Source: Heligmosomoides polygyrus polygyrus (taxonomy: Eukaryota; Nematoda; Chromadorea; Rhabditida; Heligmosomidae). Taken from it: a stretch of DNA of 64,000 bases. Below the pieces are notes generated by a model, which saw only the letters and a program-made list of their open reading frames with translations, made no database searches and was not told the DNA's origin. The stretch is from assembly GCA_947396885.1 (NCBI GenBank), contig OX377204.1:4092001-4156000 (forward strand), given 5' to 3'. Positions 21,280-32,428 of the stretch are shown here, piece after piece; positions within the stretch are counted from its first letter, which is position 1, and every line of letters starts with the position of its first letter. The translations under genes and the position numbers were made by a program.

Positions 21280-21480
21280 GATGGGGGCGTGTGGAGCGCA
21301 GTCGGAGGAGACGCGGACTGTCGCGTCCACACGATTCCAATTGATTGGTTCGGATCCTACTCATACCGTTCGTGCCCTCCATCTCCCGGGAGTCGAATGA
21401 ATTGGTGCCAAGTGAAGTGGTCAACGCACAATCTGCTCGCCAAATATCGAAACGATATGCCACGCGGAAAGAGATAGTTT
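21280..21480 (+). mobile_element. SINE-A copy 5 (diverged)
   Basis: GGGCGTGTGGAGCGCAGTCG start with intact A-box spacing, GGTTCGGATCC B box, body degraded after GAATTGGTGCCA. Confidence 0.65.
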
Positions 21481-21619
21481 GGCCGGATAGAGCACTCCAA
21501 AAACCTCAAACTTGGGTAGTTAAACTTTATCGTAATTAAAAAAAAACACGAAATGACGCAAATACAAGTTAGTACAACGACACTAACAGCACATACAACG
21601 AACTACCAACATAAGTAGG

Positions 21620-22020
21620 AATCGGGCGATTTAACTGAGTCCTTGACCTTGATCCAGGTGGGAGCGATGTTAAATGAGGGACGACTACGCGCTGACGGGA
21701 GGACCCGGGGGAACCCAGAGAAAAGATACCGGTTAAAGTAGGATCCTCCAAAGGCAAAGTGGGAGTGAGGAGACTTCACGGAATCCGAGATCTTGATCCA
21801 AGCGAGCGATGACGGACGAAAGACTACTACGCGCTAATGAGATGACCAGGAGAAACTTAAAAACGGATAGCGGCTAAAACGACTGTCTTCTCCAGGCGAA
21901 GTGGAAGTGAGGCGATTTCCATGAGTCCGAGCCCTGTCCCAAGGCGGGAGTGATGACAGATACTCACGAACAAAGACTACGCACAAGAGAGAGTGACCAG
22001 AGAAACCTGGTCGATCGGGG
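21620..22020. repeat. Tandem array of ~140-bp monomers (about three copies)
   Basis: Each monomer carries GAGTCC/GAG...TTGATCCA, then GACTACTACGCGCTAATGAG-like, GAGAAAC, and a GGCGAAGTGGAAGTGAGGCG-like joint, spaced about 140 bp. Monomers are about 75-80% alike by eye. Not coding. Confidence 0.7.
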
Positions 22021-22067
22021 CGCCGAAACCGTGATCACGCGCGATCAAGACGATTTCTCGTCACCAA

Positions 22068-22216
22068 GCTTCTCTACGAAGTATAAGCCACTGACATCTT
22101 TATCGGATCGTCACCGCAAGTCATTTTGTAGGCCCATTCGAATTTCCTGCACGATATCCCACAGAAGTGGAGTACGTGGTGCATCTCTCAAAGGCATTCA
22201 ATAAGTCCGTCTTCTG
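22068..22216 (+). mobile_element. SINE-A copy 6 (3' fragment)
   Basis: ATCGGATCGTCACCGCAAGT, CACGATATCCCACAGAAGTG and GTGGTGCATCTCTCAAAGGC are the tail-half landmarks. Directly after the tandem array. Confidence 0.7.
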
Positions 22217-22996
22217 TTCTTCAGGATAGAAGATTTTGACTTTAAGTAACCAAAGTTGCTTAGCAGAAGAATAACGCCCTAGAAAGCAACCTCGATTTAT
22301 TAAGAAAAACTTTCAGTTTTAAAACCCACCTCTTGCAAACGCAGATCGTTGAACGCTACCACTGTTGTCTATTTTGAAACTCATTAAACGATAAAGCAAA
22401 CAGCACGAAAGCTCACAATAGAAGTTTGCCCCGGCTTTTTCCAAAACGCAGTCGCTGTTCTATCGCTCAACAACTGAGTCGGCTTGTCATTCCTATTGAA
22501 GTGAACACTGGCTCGATTCTCTTCACAGACGTTCTCGACTCTGCTGTTGTTGTTGCAAACGGATCATCCCCCTTCCACTAAGCAGGATAATCCCTCAGTC
22601 ATTAGACCTTTATCTCCATAAGATGTGTATGCCTATGTGTTTGTTTGTGCATGTTTGTTTGTTCGCCAGCGTGTCAGCCTTCGTTTGTTCGGCGACGTAT
22701 TTTTCTTCTCTTTCTTTGTCTTCGCTGTAAAACAGCATTGAGGTTTGTTTCATAATTTCGTTGATTTAGGCAAAGTGGGAATCTCGACCAGGAAAATGCG
22801 GAAATTTTGAATTTTTTTCAGAAGGCTGAAACAGGAAACCAAAACGCCAGAAAAGAGGAAAATTTGAAGCTGTCATCAAGGCTTTCAATTGTAAATACAT
22901 AAAGATGCAACTTCTGCAATAACAAGCACATTTATCTGCATAACTGGAACATTGTTCATACCCACGGAGTTTCGACTCTTGGTATTTATATTGTAT
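22217..22996. other. No feature recognised
   Basis: About 780 bp with no conserved frame and no tRNA-like or terminal-repeat structure that I could see. Confidence 0.4.
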
Positions 22997-23952
22997 TATA
23001 CCATTTTCAGTTGAAATTCAACGTTGTTTAAAATAAATTCAACGTTTTTCAAAACACATTCAGCGTTGTTCAAAACAAATGCAAGGCTACGACTTCCGAA
23101 TCAAACTACACATCTTTTTCGCAAGTTGTACGCTTCAATGTTTACTTCTTTTCAAAAAATTTTTGCTTGCAAAAAAAGGCTATGCAATGAAAAATTACAA
23201 ACAACTAGCAAGTTAAGCAGTACTCCAGTAGTACTAAGTACAAAATAAGTAAATTGAACCGTAAAACTACAAGTGATACAACGATACGATAAACAATACA
23301 GAATGCAAATAACAACACAGCAATAACTATTCAAAATAGCAGAATGAGCAAGTGAAAGTAAGACCTTTTTTAGGCCTTCAGGCGTTCTGAAGTGTGATGT
23401 GAATCTGCCAAGGCTTTTTTTAAGTGTGATATGGAGTTTCGTTAGAGCGTTGAAAATTGTAGAAACTGATACAGACTTCGAGTTTTTTCATCCTCGAGAA
23501 ATGGATGTCGCTCGACAACCTCTTCGATGAACTCAAACCATTACCTCCGCGAGTGCGCTCAACTATTTCACCTTCTCGTTTGTTCGAGTTGATGATGCTT
23601 CGTGCAGTGTTCTCCTTGACACCAGCAATCTGAGCAGCTTCGTATGTGATCCTTCCGTCGACGAACACCTACTCGCCCAAGATCTCCTTCTGACTCCGAG
23701 GCACTCGACTGTATCGGCCGCGTCGCTGGCTTTGTTGGACTTGATCATTGCTCATGTTGCCTGCAGAGATGGCAAATTGCCCAATGACAAGAAAAAGTGG
23801 AGAGGTCCGTTTATATAATATGGTAGAAGATTTCAGAAGAATGTTGAATGTGTTTTGAAGAACGTTGAATTTGATTTTGAAAACGTTGAATTTGGTTTGG
23901 ACAAAGTTGAATTCGTTTTGAACAACGTTGAAGTTCAACTGAAAGTGGTATA
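22997..23952. mobile_element. DNA transposon with TATACCATTTTCAGTTGAA ends
   Basis: Left end TATACCATTTTCAGTTGAA; right end is the inverted TTCAACTGAAAGTGGTATA (one mismatch). Subterminal arrays of ATTCAACGTTGTT-type units occur at both sides, in inverted orientation. A transposase N-terminal fragment lies inside on the minus strand (23420-23760). Confidence 0.78.
23420..23760 (-). pseudogene. Transposase N-terminal fragment (helix-turn-helix)
   Basis: Minus strand: SNDQVQQSQRRGRYSRVPRS then, after a frame change, VFVDGRITYEAAQIAGVKEN and TARSIINSNKREGEIVER, a helix-turn-helix typical of IS630/Tc1-like or related transposases (xxxAAxxxGVKxxTARxII). The DDE catalytic part is absent. Confidence 0.6.
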
Positions 23953-23964
23953 TTATTTAAAGAA

Positions 23965-24540
23965 GCTGATTTGAATCGTTTCTATCACGACCATCAGCTT
24001 AACTGTTTCCATGCTGATATCATCGGCCGCGCGTGTAGCGACTGTCGCCTGCACCCAATACAAGGTTCCTGGTTGGGATTTCCCGCCCAGGTCAACCAAG
24101 CCTTCCACCCCTCCGGATTCGATGAATTGGTACCAAACATGTCTGGGAAGGATATAACGCTGTCTTGTTCATCGGCTAACCACCGCAAGTCATTGTATGG
24201 CCAAATACGCATTCATCTCGCCTCCACGACATTCCGTAGAACTAGAATGCGTGGCGCATCCAAAAAGGCATTGAGTAACGCCGTACTTTATCCTTTATCA
24301 TCGCCCGGCTCATCCCAGTATAGGGGTGAGTGCTGATCGGTCGTCCCACGTGGTGTGGATGTATCGTTCCATCAAAAGGAGCCGGTGGTGTAATGGCGTA
24401 AAGCATTCTCATACGGTTAGAGGGCGGTGCTGGTTCGGATCCCGCCTGGCGCTAAAAGTTTTGATCGCAGCGAAACGTCGTTATCAAAGCTTATAACCTC
24501 GTTACAAGCCACTTGAGGCTTAAAGGACCTGATTTGAATT
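23965..24540 (+). mobile_element. SINE-B copy 3, split by a SINE-A insertion
   Basis: Left part 23965-24027 (GACCATCAGCTTAACTG, ATGCTGATATCATCGGCCG) and right part 24299-24540 (CGGCTCATCCCAG, GCCGGTGGTGTAATGGCGTA, GGTTCGGATCCCGCCTGGCG, GTTTTGATCGCAGCGAAACG) are one element in the order seen at 35345. Confidence 0.78.
24028..24298 (+). mobile_element. SINE-A copy 7, inserted in SINE-B
   Basis: Starts CGCGTGTAGCGACTGTCGCC (A-box partly deleted) and ends ...CCGTACTTTATCCTTTATCA. Flanked by ATCATCGGCCG and ATCATCGCCCG, an 11-bp target duplication with one mismatch. Confidence 0.82.
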
Positions 24541-24699
24541 ATTTGTTTGTTTATTTATAACTGCACCTTCAGAGGGCCCGTAAAAAAGAAGGCAAAAAAG
24601 CAATGTATGTACCGTTTTCGCGCCAAAATTGACACTTCTCAAGTCAACTAAGATCCTCTTCTAAACAAACTCGATGCTTCTGAAAAAAAAAGACATTCG

Positions 24700-24912
24700 G
24701 AAGCGGAGGAGGTGCCGGATGACCGCCGAGGCCAATGAAACGTTCCATCCCTCGAAGACTTGGTACAAGACTTGTCTGGGAAGGATGACTTGTCCATCGG
24801 CTGGTTACCGTGAGTCGTTGTATGGCCAAATGTACATTGAAATCACCTCCACGTCCGTAAAAGTTGAATACATGGCGCATCCCAAAAATCACTGAGTAAT
24901 TACGTCGTCACC
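24700..24912 (+). mobile_element. SINE-A copy 8 (internally deleted)
   Basis: CGGAGGAGGTGCCGGATGAC, AGACTTGTCTGGGAAGGATG and CATGGCGCATCCCAAAAATC; the B-box block is missing. Confidence 0.72.
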
Positions 24913-25650
24913 CATTTTACTAATGAAGTGTTATCTCATCAGTGTCGAAAAAGCGTACGGTTTGGTTGTTCGATGTTTCGCTGGCTACCTCAGCGATATC
25001 TCGTTGAAATAAAACGCATGGCGTCTTCCTCAAGAGTACCGATAGTCGTCCACCTTTGTTATTTCTCTCTTCTTTTCTGTACAAGAAAATAGAAAGTACA
25101 GCAGTGAAGGCACGCGACATCGAGAAAGTCTTACGTTGTCCATGCAGTCATAGAAGTAACTCAATTTGAGCCACGGAATAAGCATGGCTGGACAATTAGT
25201 GGAGCAGGATTGATGCTGGTTAGATCCGACAGCGCGTTCGCTCTACAGCTTTCGCGTGTTGTTGTCTTCTGTTTTTAACTTCTGAGCGTATTGAATTCGT
25301 TCTCGCACAGGACGTCTGCAACTAACTCGCGCTCATTTTCGCGAAAACAATTGCTCACTACATCACCCCTCATCGGAGCGGGAGAGAGACCCCCGCTGTG
25401 TTCCGAACGTTGGCGGCATTTTCGTGAAACGTCGTTCCAACACTGTTCGCATAATAAACGTCGTTGTCTCCGTCAGTCACTTTCCAACCACTTCATGATG
25501 TTGGTTTGCTAGGTCACCTTCCCCAAAATGGTATTTTTACCCTGCGATCTCATTAAAAATGCCAGCGAAATTCGCAACCGGTGATTGAGAAGGCCCTAAA
25601 TTTTCTATACTTGGATGAGCCGGAAATAAAGTGCGAAGGTATTTTGGCTC
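24913..25650. other. No feature recognised
   Basis: About 740 bp. Several short open frames exist on both strands but none shows splice-flanked conserved motifs. Confidence 0.4.
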
Positions 25651-25664
25651 TTTATTTATCGACG

Positions 25665-25940
25665 GGGCGCGTGTAGCGCAGTCGGTGGAGGCGCCGACTG
25701 CCGCCTGCACCCGATACTAGGTCCCTGGTTCGGATTTCCCGCCCAGGCCAACCAAGCTTTCCATCTCTCAGGGGTCGGTGAATTGGTACCGGACTTATCT
25801 GCTCTGACTTGTTCATCGGCTGACCACCGCAAGGCAATGTATGGCCAAATACGAAACCAAATTGCCTCCACGACATCCCGCAGAAGTAGAATGCGTGGCA
25901 CATTCCAAAAGGGATTGAGTAACGCTGTCCTTCATCCTTT
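25665..25940 (+). mobile_element. SINE-A copy 9 with 14-bp target duplication
   Basis: Flanked by identical TTTATTTATCGACG at 25651-25664 and 25941-25954. Starts GGGCGCGTGTAGCGCAGTCG, has TAGCGCAGTCGG (perfect A box) and GGTTCGGATTTCCCGC, ends GCTGTCCTTCATCCTTT. This copy defines the element's ends. Confidence 0.92.
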
Positions 25941-26550
25941 TTTATTTATCGACGAACGCTGATCGGCAATCACTTACCCTATGGTTACCCAAATTAACGC
26001 TCTGTTTTATCTAATTTTATCGTTTTTTTAGTATTTCGCTTCAGGTGAGAGTAAAACATGAAGAGAAACTGCATGAGAAGTAGCACTACAATGTCTCCAT
26101 GGCCGGCTTATGCTTCTATTTTGAAAAATGCTTCGCTAGAAATCCTTCAACGCTTTCAATGGAGCAATGGTGGCACTTATTGTTAGTGGAGGCTATATAA
26201 AGAGAATGTCTGCTGTGCGAAAAAGATTAATCAATTTCTCTTCGCTGAAGCATTGCTTCCGAATTCGTCCTGCAGCTTTCTTCACATTGCCTATTGAATT
26301 TCCCATCCACAAACACTGCTTAGTATCATTAACAAATGTTCTCCGATAAAAAACGATTATTTTTTAAGGTCATGTAAAGGGTGTAATAGTCTAACTTCTC
26401 GGTCTTTCGATGAAGCGCACGACAATTTCGACGTCTTCTTTATCAAAATCTTTCCACCTTTCTTCCTTCTTTACACTTCTTGCTGATAGCTCGGCTCAGA
26501 CTTTGTATTCTTGTTGTAAAATCTCAGACTGGTCAAATTTCTTCACTGCC

Positions 26551-26845
26551 TGAGCGTGTAGCGCAGTCGGAGGAGGCGCGACTGTCGCGTGCATCCGATA
26601 CAAGGTTCCGGGTTCGGATTTCCCGCCCAGGCCAATCAAGCCTTCCATCCCACCGGGGTCGGTGAATTGGTACAAGACTTGTCTGGGAAGGATAAAGCGC
26701 TGAATTGTTCATCGGCTGGACACCGCTAGTTATTGTATGGCCAAATACGCATTCAAATCGCCTCCACGACATCCCGCAGAAGAAGAATGCGTGGCGCATC
26801 CCAAAAGGGATTGAGCAACGCAGTCCTTTATTATTATCCTTTATA
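26551..26845 (+). mobile_element. SINE-A copy 10
   Basis: GAGCGTGTAGCGCAGTCGGA start, GGTTCGGATTTCCCGCCCAG, tail GTCCTTTATTATTATCCTTT. Close to consensus. Confidence 0.88.
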
Positions 26846-27203
26846 CCTGCCTGCCATGCGAAAATAGGAAGAAAAAATGTTTTGAATGTCGTATGGATAG
26901 AGAACATGGAAAACACTTTAATCACGAAGCCTCTGGCTCGACTATTGTATGGTGTTTCTCGTTACATCACTTCACAAACAATAAGAATCGATACTCGCAG
27001 CAGAAAATCTCGTTACTCTTTTGAATGCTCACTATTTCTTAAGCCTATAATGATTTTGAGTCCTTGCTAAATCAATTTTCGGTGCTCGTCCACCTAGTCG
27101 TTCCAGCAACTCTTCTACATCTGCACATAATTCTTTCCTTAATGCACTGTTTCAGATATGGTGTCGGCACAGAAGCATCAACACATCAAAATATCGTGAT
27201 CCA

Positions 27204-27371
27204 TAGATCGGATTCATCAACGACTCCATAACTTTAACAGAGAATTCACCGAGGAAACTCAGATAACGCGGCTTATCGCTCACCATACCGCTTGATAAGC
27301 CGCGCTACCAGGGATTTCGGCAGTGATTTTCTCTGTTAAATTGCTGTAGGTCGTTGCTGAATTCGGCCCCA
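27204..27371. mobile_element. MITE of the GGCCGGATTCATC family
   Basis: GATCGGATTCATCAACGACT left end, CGCGGCTTATCGCTCACC...GATAAGCCGCGC core, GTCGTTGCTGAATTCGGCCC right end. Confidence 0.78.
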
Positions 27372-27584
27372 TATCTCTACATCCTTTCCTTATCATCTCC
27401 TCCAAAGTCTCTGCATTCCATATTTGCCAATGGGAGCTTGTTTTTGCTGCTTTGTTACGATTCACTAAATTTTGCATCAGAGAGAAACGTCAAATCAAGA
27501 AGCACTCAAGTCCGTTAAATGTGACGTTCTTTTTCGATTACTTTCCTTTTGTATAGCGCACAAACGTGTGCAGTAAACCAATAA

Positions 27585-27665
27585 ATCAATATAGAAGCCT
27601 ACGGAAATTTGACTACGTGCAATAAATCAATAAATCAATATAGATGCCTACGGAAAATTGACATG
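27585..27665. repeat. Small tandem duplication
   Basis: AATCAATATAGAAGCCTACG at 27585 recurs with one change 42 bp later. A short TTTAGA repeat lies at 27770-27805. Confidence 0.6.
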
Positions 27666-28048
27666 TTATTTGCTACAAGCTAGTGAAAGTGAAGGAATCC
27701 TAAGACTTTGAGCCTTTCAAAATCTGATTGTTCGCAAGGTCTGCTTTAATTTTGCGAACAATGCTAAATTTAGATTTAGATTTAGATTAGAACATTTAGA
27801 TTTGTTTGTCAATTAGCGATATTTTTAAAAGTTTTTTCTTATGGGGCAAAATTTTTACTCAGTTGCCTTATCTGGTTATTCTATGTGTTACTGTCTATCT
27901 GACGTTCTCGTTTGTCATCTCCTTTTTAGTGTTTTGTTTACACGTGTGATCATATTGTACGTCTGTAAATGAAATGAATGGCTTATGGTCTATCATCTAC
28001 CGTCCACCGCACTATCAACTCCAATTTGAGGCCCTGCACTTCATAATG

Positions 28049-28225
28049 ATTGCGTAGGAGCTCAGTCGGATGAGGTGGTGGCTGCCGCGTGTACTCGACT
28101 ATCAGGCTCGTTTGGGGGGATAAAACACGGATTTTTTCAACGGCTGGCCATAGCGAGTCATTGTATGGATCAAACACGCATTCAAATTGCCTAACAACGG
28201 AATGTTTAACGCCATCTTTTATACT
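28049..28225 (+). mobile_element. SINE-A copy 11 (shortened)
   Basis: GATTGCGTAGGAGCTCAGTC start, CAACGGCTGGCCATAGCGAG, GAATGTTTAACGCCATC tail. Middle deleted. Confidence 0.6.
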
Positions 28226-28369
28226 TTCCATTTTCTCGTACTCCATGGTTCTCGAAGTCATCGAGCAGGCACAGTTGTGCTCCTGAAGACTGTCTTCTAC
28301 GTTCTGGGACGAAGGCGTCCATCATAATTTATTAACAGGTTGGATGTGGGCAATCGTTTTAAAACATAA

Positions 28370-28660
28370 AGGATAAAGGATAAAGGACGGCGTTGTTCAA
28401 TCCCCTTGGGATGCGCCACGCATTCTACTTCTACGGGATGTCGTGGGGGAAATGCGTATTTGACTATACAATGACTTGTGGTGGCCAGCCGATGAACAAG
28501 TCAACGCTTTATCCTTCCCAGACAAGTCTGGTACCAATTCACCGACCCCGGAGGGATGGAAGGCCTGGTTGGCCTGGGCGGGAAATCCGAACCAGGAACC
28601 TGGTATCGGATGCAGGCGACAGCCGGCGCCTCCTCCGACTGCGCTCCACGCGCCCTTTTA
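28370..28660 (-). mobile_element. SINE-A copy 12
   Basis: Minus copy with a three-unit ATAAAGGATAAAGGATAAAG tail and intact GCCTCCTCCGACTGCGCTCC (A-box complement). Flanked by TTTTAAAAC and TTTTAAACC, a short imperfect target duplication. Confidence 0.88.
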
Positions 28661-28782
28661 AACCACCTTCCTGTTTCAAATTGATTGTCGTCGTATAAAT
28701 TGGGGAAAGGCGAAATAAAATATTTCGCAAAGCAATAATCCAAGGACTTAAATACCTACCTAATAACCTTATAAGAAGATTA

Positions 28783-29830
28783 TATACCATTTTTACGTGG
28801 AAGCGGAAATTTTCAAGTCAAATTGGACACTCTTGTAAGCTATCCTAAAACTTTTCAAATTAAAGCAAACTGTTCCAAAACAAAATGAGCTTCTACTACA
28901 CTAAACTTGAGACACTTCAAAAATGTTAGAATATTTTTTGTTCAGAGAAAGTTTTAACATAAGTTTCTTCAAACTTTTAATTCACTTCCTACCTAGAGAA
29001 CACATAATTTGAAATTTATAAAAAATTTTATTTTTTAAAGAAAAACAATGATTTAGAACTTGTTTTAAAGAGCATGCGGGATGCCATTTTATACCGCCCA
29101 AATATAGATTACGCCTTGCCCCCATCCGAAACTTCGCGATTTTTATTCGCTTGATCGCAAAATTTTTGTTTACAAACCGTTTTACACCTGCAGGCAGTAC
29201 AAAAACATAGAAAACATTTGTCACATGTCCTAACCTTCGAACCGCATGTAAGCAGTATTTACTCTGTCAATGAAATAAACGTTGCGTTGAGTTTTTGAGT
29301 GCATGGCGCGATCCAGTCTTTTAATGCACGACACAAATACTGCCTTGCGGCGCTTTAATGTAAAATTCAAATTATTATTTTTTCTCGAAAAGTAAAATTT
29401 TATAAAATTATTTCACTCATTCGGGCAGCTGAAGTAAAAAAGAAAAATTCAAAAAAGTTACTCTAAGTTTTCCTTAAACAAAAAATTGTTCTAACCGTCT
29501 TGGAAAGTCTTTAGTTTGATCTGCAAGAAATTCGTTCCGATTTGGAGGACGTTTTATTTGATTTCAAAGTTCATAAGCCAGCTTAGAAAAGTGTCCAATT
29601 TGATGTGAAATGTGCCCAATTTGATTTGCAAAGTGTCAGATTTGAAGTGAAAAGTGTTCAATGTATTTTATAATTTTAAAAGGGCCCAACTTGATGTGAA
29701 GTGCGTCCAATTTGGTTTGAAAAGTGTCTAGTTTTGTTTGGAAAGCGTCCGATTTGGTTTGGAAAATGTCCCATTTGTCTTGAAAAGCGTCCAATTTATT
29801 TTAAAAAGTGTCTGATTCGACGTGAAGTAC
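28783..29830. repeat. Long foldback element (GTGTCCAATTTGA family)
   Basis: Starts TATACCATTTTTACGTGG with AAATTGGACAC following; ends with about twelve 20-21-bp units (AAAGTGTCCAATTTGATTTG-like) at 29590-29830. Inner motifs GCGATTTTTATTCGCTTGAT and GTGCATGGCGCGATC present. Confidence 0.75.
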
Positions 29831-31020
29831 CGAACTACCGAACACTATCAATCGACTCTAAATTTTCAAACTCTTGAAGGGTGCCTGAAGCAATACTTAC
29901 CGCCTAGATGTCGCAAGGCTTATATCCATCTCCGAAGATAGAAGCTGTACAATGTGCTTTCTGGTGAAAGATACCATGTATGCTTTTTATTTCTGGGACA
30001 AAAACCGCTCGACAGACTTTTCCTACAACATCGTCTTCCCTCCATAACATTAGTTATAGTTCGAGTTCGTTCCCCGGTTGTCCGTCTTATTCCATGCTCA
30101 GTGTTGATCTTTACCGTCGTCGTTCAAGCGGTGCTAGCCAGCGCGATAGGTGCTCACATAGGAGGCGATGGATTGTGGAAGAATAACGTCTTCAATCCGT
30201 AGCTGTGAACCAACCAACGACATGACCAATGTGGTTCTTAGAAGGCTCCTACTTTTTCGCTCTTTCTCGGAGTTAGAAATCATCCAGTTAGGGATTTCGC
30301 TATCACTTTATTGCAAGCAGTTTGTTATGATGTAAGATATCTAAAGTAGCGACGACTCTAAATGAGAATTTTTTGTTCTTCAGATGCACTTCTTGATAGT
30401 AATACGGTCAAAATACGTTGTCAGAAACGTTCAAAAATAGTTTTTGATAAGTATTTTTTTCAGGAAACATTCTTCTATTTCCTCTTCACGGTTTTCATAC
30501 CCGTTGAAGAATTTATTTTTTAAAATTATGTCTGAATAAAGGAGACCTAACGAATATTCTTTAAAAGAGCGTGAATAGAAATGAACTTTCTGTAGGATGC
30601 GCTAAAATAAATTGGAGCCGAGGCTTCTTAATAGCAGTAAAAAACTCCAGGCTTGTCAAAAAAAGAAAAAAAAGACACCAAACGTTCATGCAGCTTCAGA
30701 ACAGTAAAACTGCCCTTAACTATGATCTCTCCAGCAAACAAGAGGGTAATAAAAAATACTACCGTCTACGATGGTTGCTCAGCATTTCCCTATTATTCCT
30801 GAGAGACACTATCCTCGCTGAATGAGAACGACTACGTTATTCCGCGCTTTTTATAAAAATTTATTTTTAAAATTTAGTTTCAGGTAGCAGTTCAACTAGA
30901 TTGAAGTTTTGAACGACTAAATTGAAAGTCAACGTCAGTCGATGATCAATTTTTGGAGCGCGACACTGTTTTACTACTAGCTCTATCTCGAAGGAATTTG
31001 AATGCGTATTTCATAGTCCC
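29831..31020. other. No gene recognised
   Basis: An open stretch at 29950-30200 reads serine/arginine-rich or hydrophobic peptides depending on frame, but lacks conserved motifs or paired splice sites. Otherwise AT-rich. Confidence 0.35.
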
Positions 31021-31350
31021 ATTCCAATCCAAAGTGTCCAGTTTGGTTTTAAAGTGTACAATTTGATTTAAAAGCAGTCCAATTTGATTTGAAAGGTGTC
31101 CAGTTTAATTTAGAAAGTTCCATTTCCATTCCAATCCAACGTGTCCAGTTTGGTTTTAAAAGTGTCCCATTCGATTTAGAAAGTGTCCAATTTAACTTGA
31201 AAAGTGTGCAATTTGATTTGAAAAGTGTCCAGTTAAATTTGAAAAGTGTCCAGTTTAATTTGGGAAGTGTCTAATTTGGTTTGAATAGTGTCCAATTTGA
31301 CTTGAAAAGTATCCAATTTGATTTGAAAAGTGTCCAATTCGATCTGAAAA
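31020..31350. repeat. 21-bp tandem array (about 15 units)
   Basis: Units of the type AAAAGTGTCCAATTTGATTT repeat every 21 bp. In one frame they translate to a seven-residue repeat (KSVQFNL), which is a by-product of the period. The same unit forms the ends of the long foldback family. Confidence 0.85.
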
Positions 31351-31379
31351 TGCTATATGACATGGCAGACAACGACAAC

Positions 31380-32425
31380 TCATAAGAACTCTTTTAGCGT
31401 CCCCATTGTATCTGCAACATCAATTCACTAGCCTTCGTTATGGTTTCTTTTTCGTGTTGTGTCGTTTTTTGCCCGGATTTCTACAAAGTAAATAAAGTAA
31501 AAGTAAAGTACAGCAAGAATGATTCAGGTCTTCTCAAGAAACTTTTCCGTAAAGAAATTGGCTATTTAATACCTGGTACCAGTGGTACTCAACTACATTC
31601 TAAGCATTGTTCATGTTTCCAGGAGCAGAAAAAAACTGCTGGTCTACTTAAGTATAGGTGCCCTTTGTTCTTTGAAATGCTTCTAAGCTTTTGAAGTAAG
31701 TCGCTGTTGGTGTTGTGGCGCCAGATGTTAGGAAAATCATAGAATTTGATGCGAGAAGAACGGGATCCTCGCCTAAACAGCCCCCACCGGGCAACAAACC
31801 ATGCATCAACTCGGCGTCGTGCCTAATCTGTTTTGCTCGTTACTTGTTTACTTATCCCTGCATGTCGCGCGAGTTCTGGAATATCATATCGTTCGTGTTT
31901 CCCATGGCAGCACCACACCTTTCCCCTGAAGGTTTGTATGGACTTCTTGGGTGAAAAAACTATGTTTAGCCGTCCTAGTAACCAATCGGGTGCCTATCGC
32001 TGTGCTCAAGAGAAGTTTATTTGTTTTGAAAGTTTTGAGTGAATTTGATTTAGAGCTGAAAAATCGTCACAACGGGTATCGTTCTTCTCTACCTTTTTTT
32101 CTACTAAATACACTCACCATGTAGGCCTCAAACTCTCTCATCATACTTAAACAGTCATTTGCCAAGCGATATGTATTCAACTTTTCGGCCAGTTTAACGA
32201 CGTAGGAGGTGTGCAACCAATTTTTCCTCCGAAGCTCAATGTGAAATCTTGTGTTGGAATAAAAAAGCACTGAAAAACATAGCATCTAGCCGGACCGAAA
32301 GTTTCCGCTGTATTAGTACTTCTAAATATTAATAAATATTTTATAAAAACACTTCTACAAGATCTGAATACTCCTTAGAAATGCTTAATTATATCAATTT
32401 TCTACAGTGGGATTTCTATAGTTTT
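31380..32425. other. No confident gene
   Basis: A TTTCCAG at 31616-31622 is followed by SRKKLLVYLSIGALCSL, membrane-like, and 31715-31954 is open (ARYLFTYPCMSREFWNI). These could be decayed transporter exons, but no family signature was recognised. Confidence 0.25.
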
Positions 32426-32428
32426 ATA

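Noticed and set aside
27281..27477. ORF overlapping 27280-27477 as a small gene
   Set aside because: Most of it lies in a MITE (27204-27371) shared with three other loci.
31089..31274. Repeat protein with KSVQFNL heptads
   Set aside because: This is a translation of a 21-bp non-coding tandem repeat that recurs in untranslated foldback elements.
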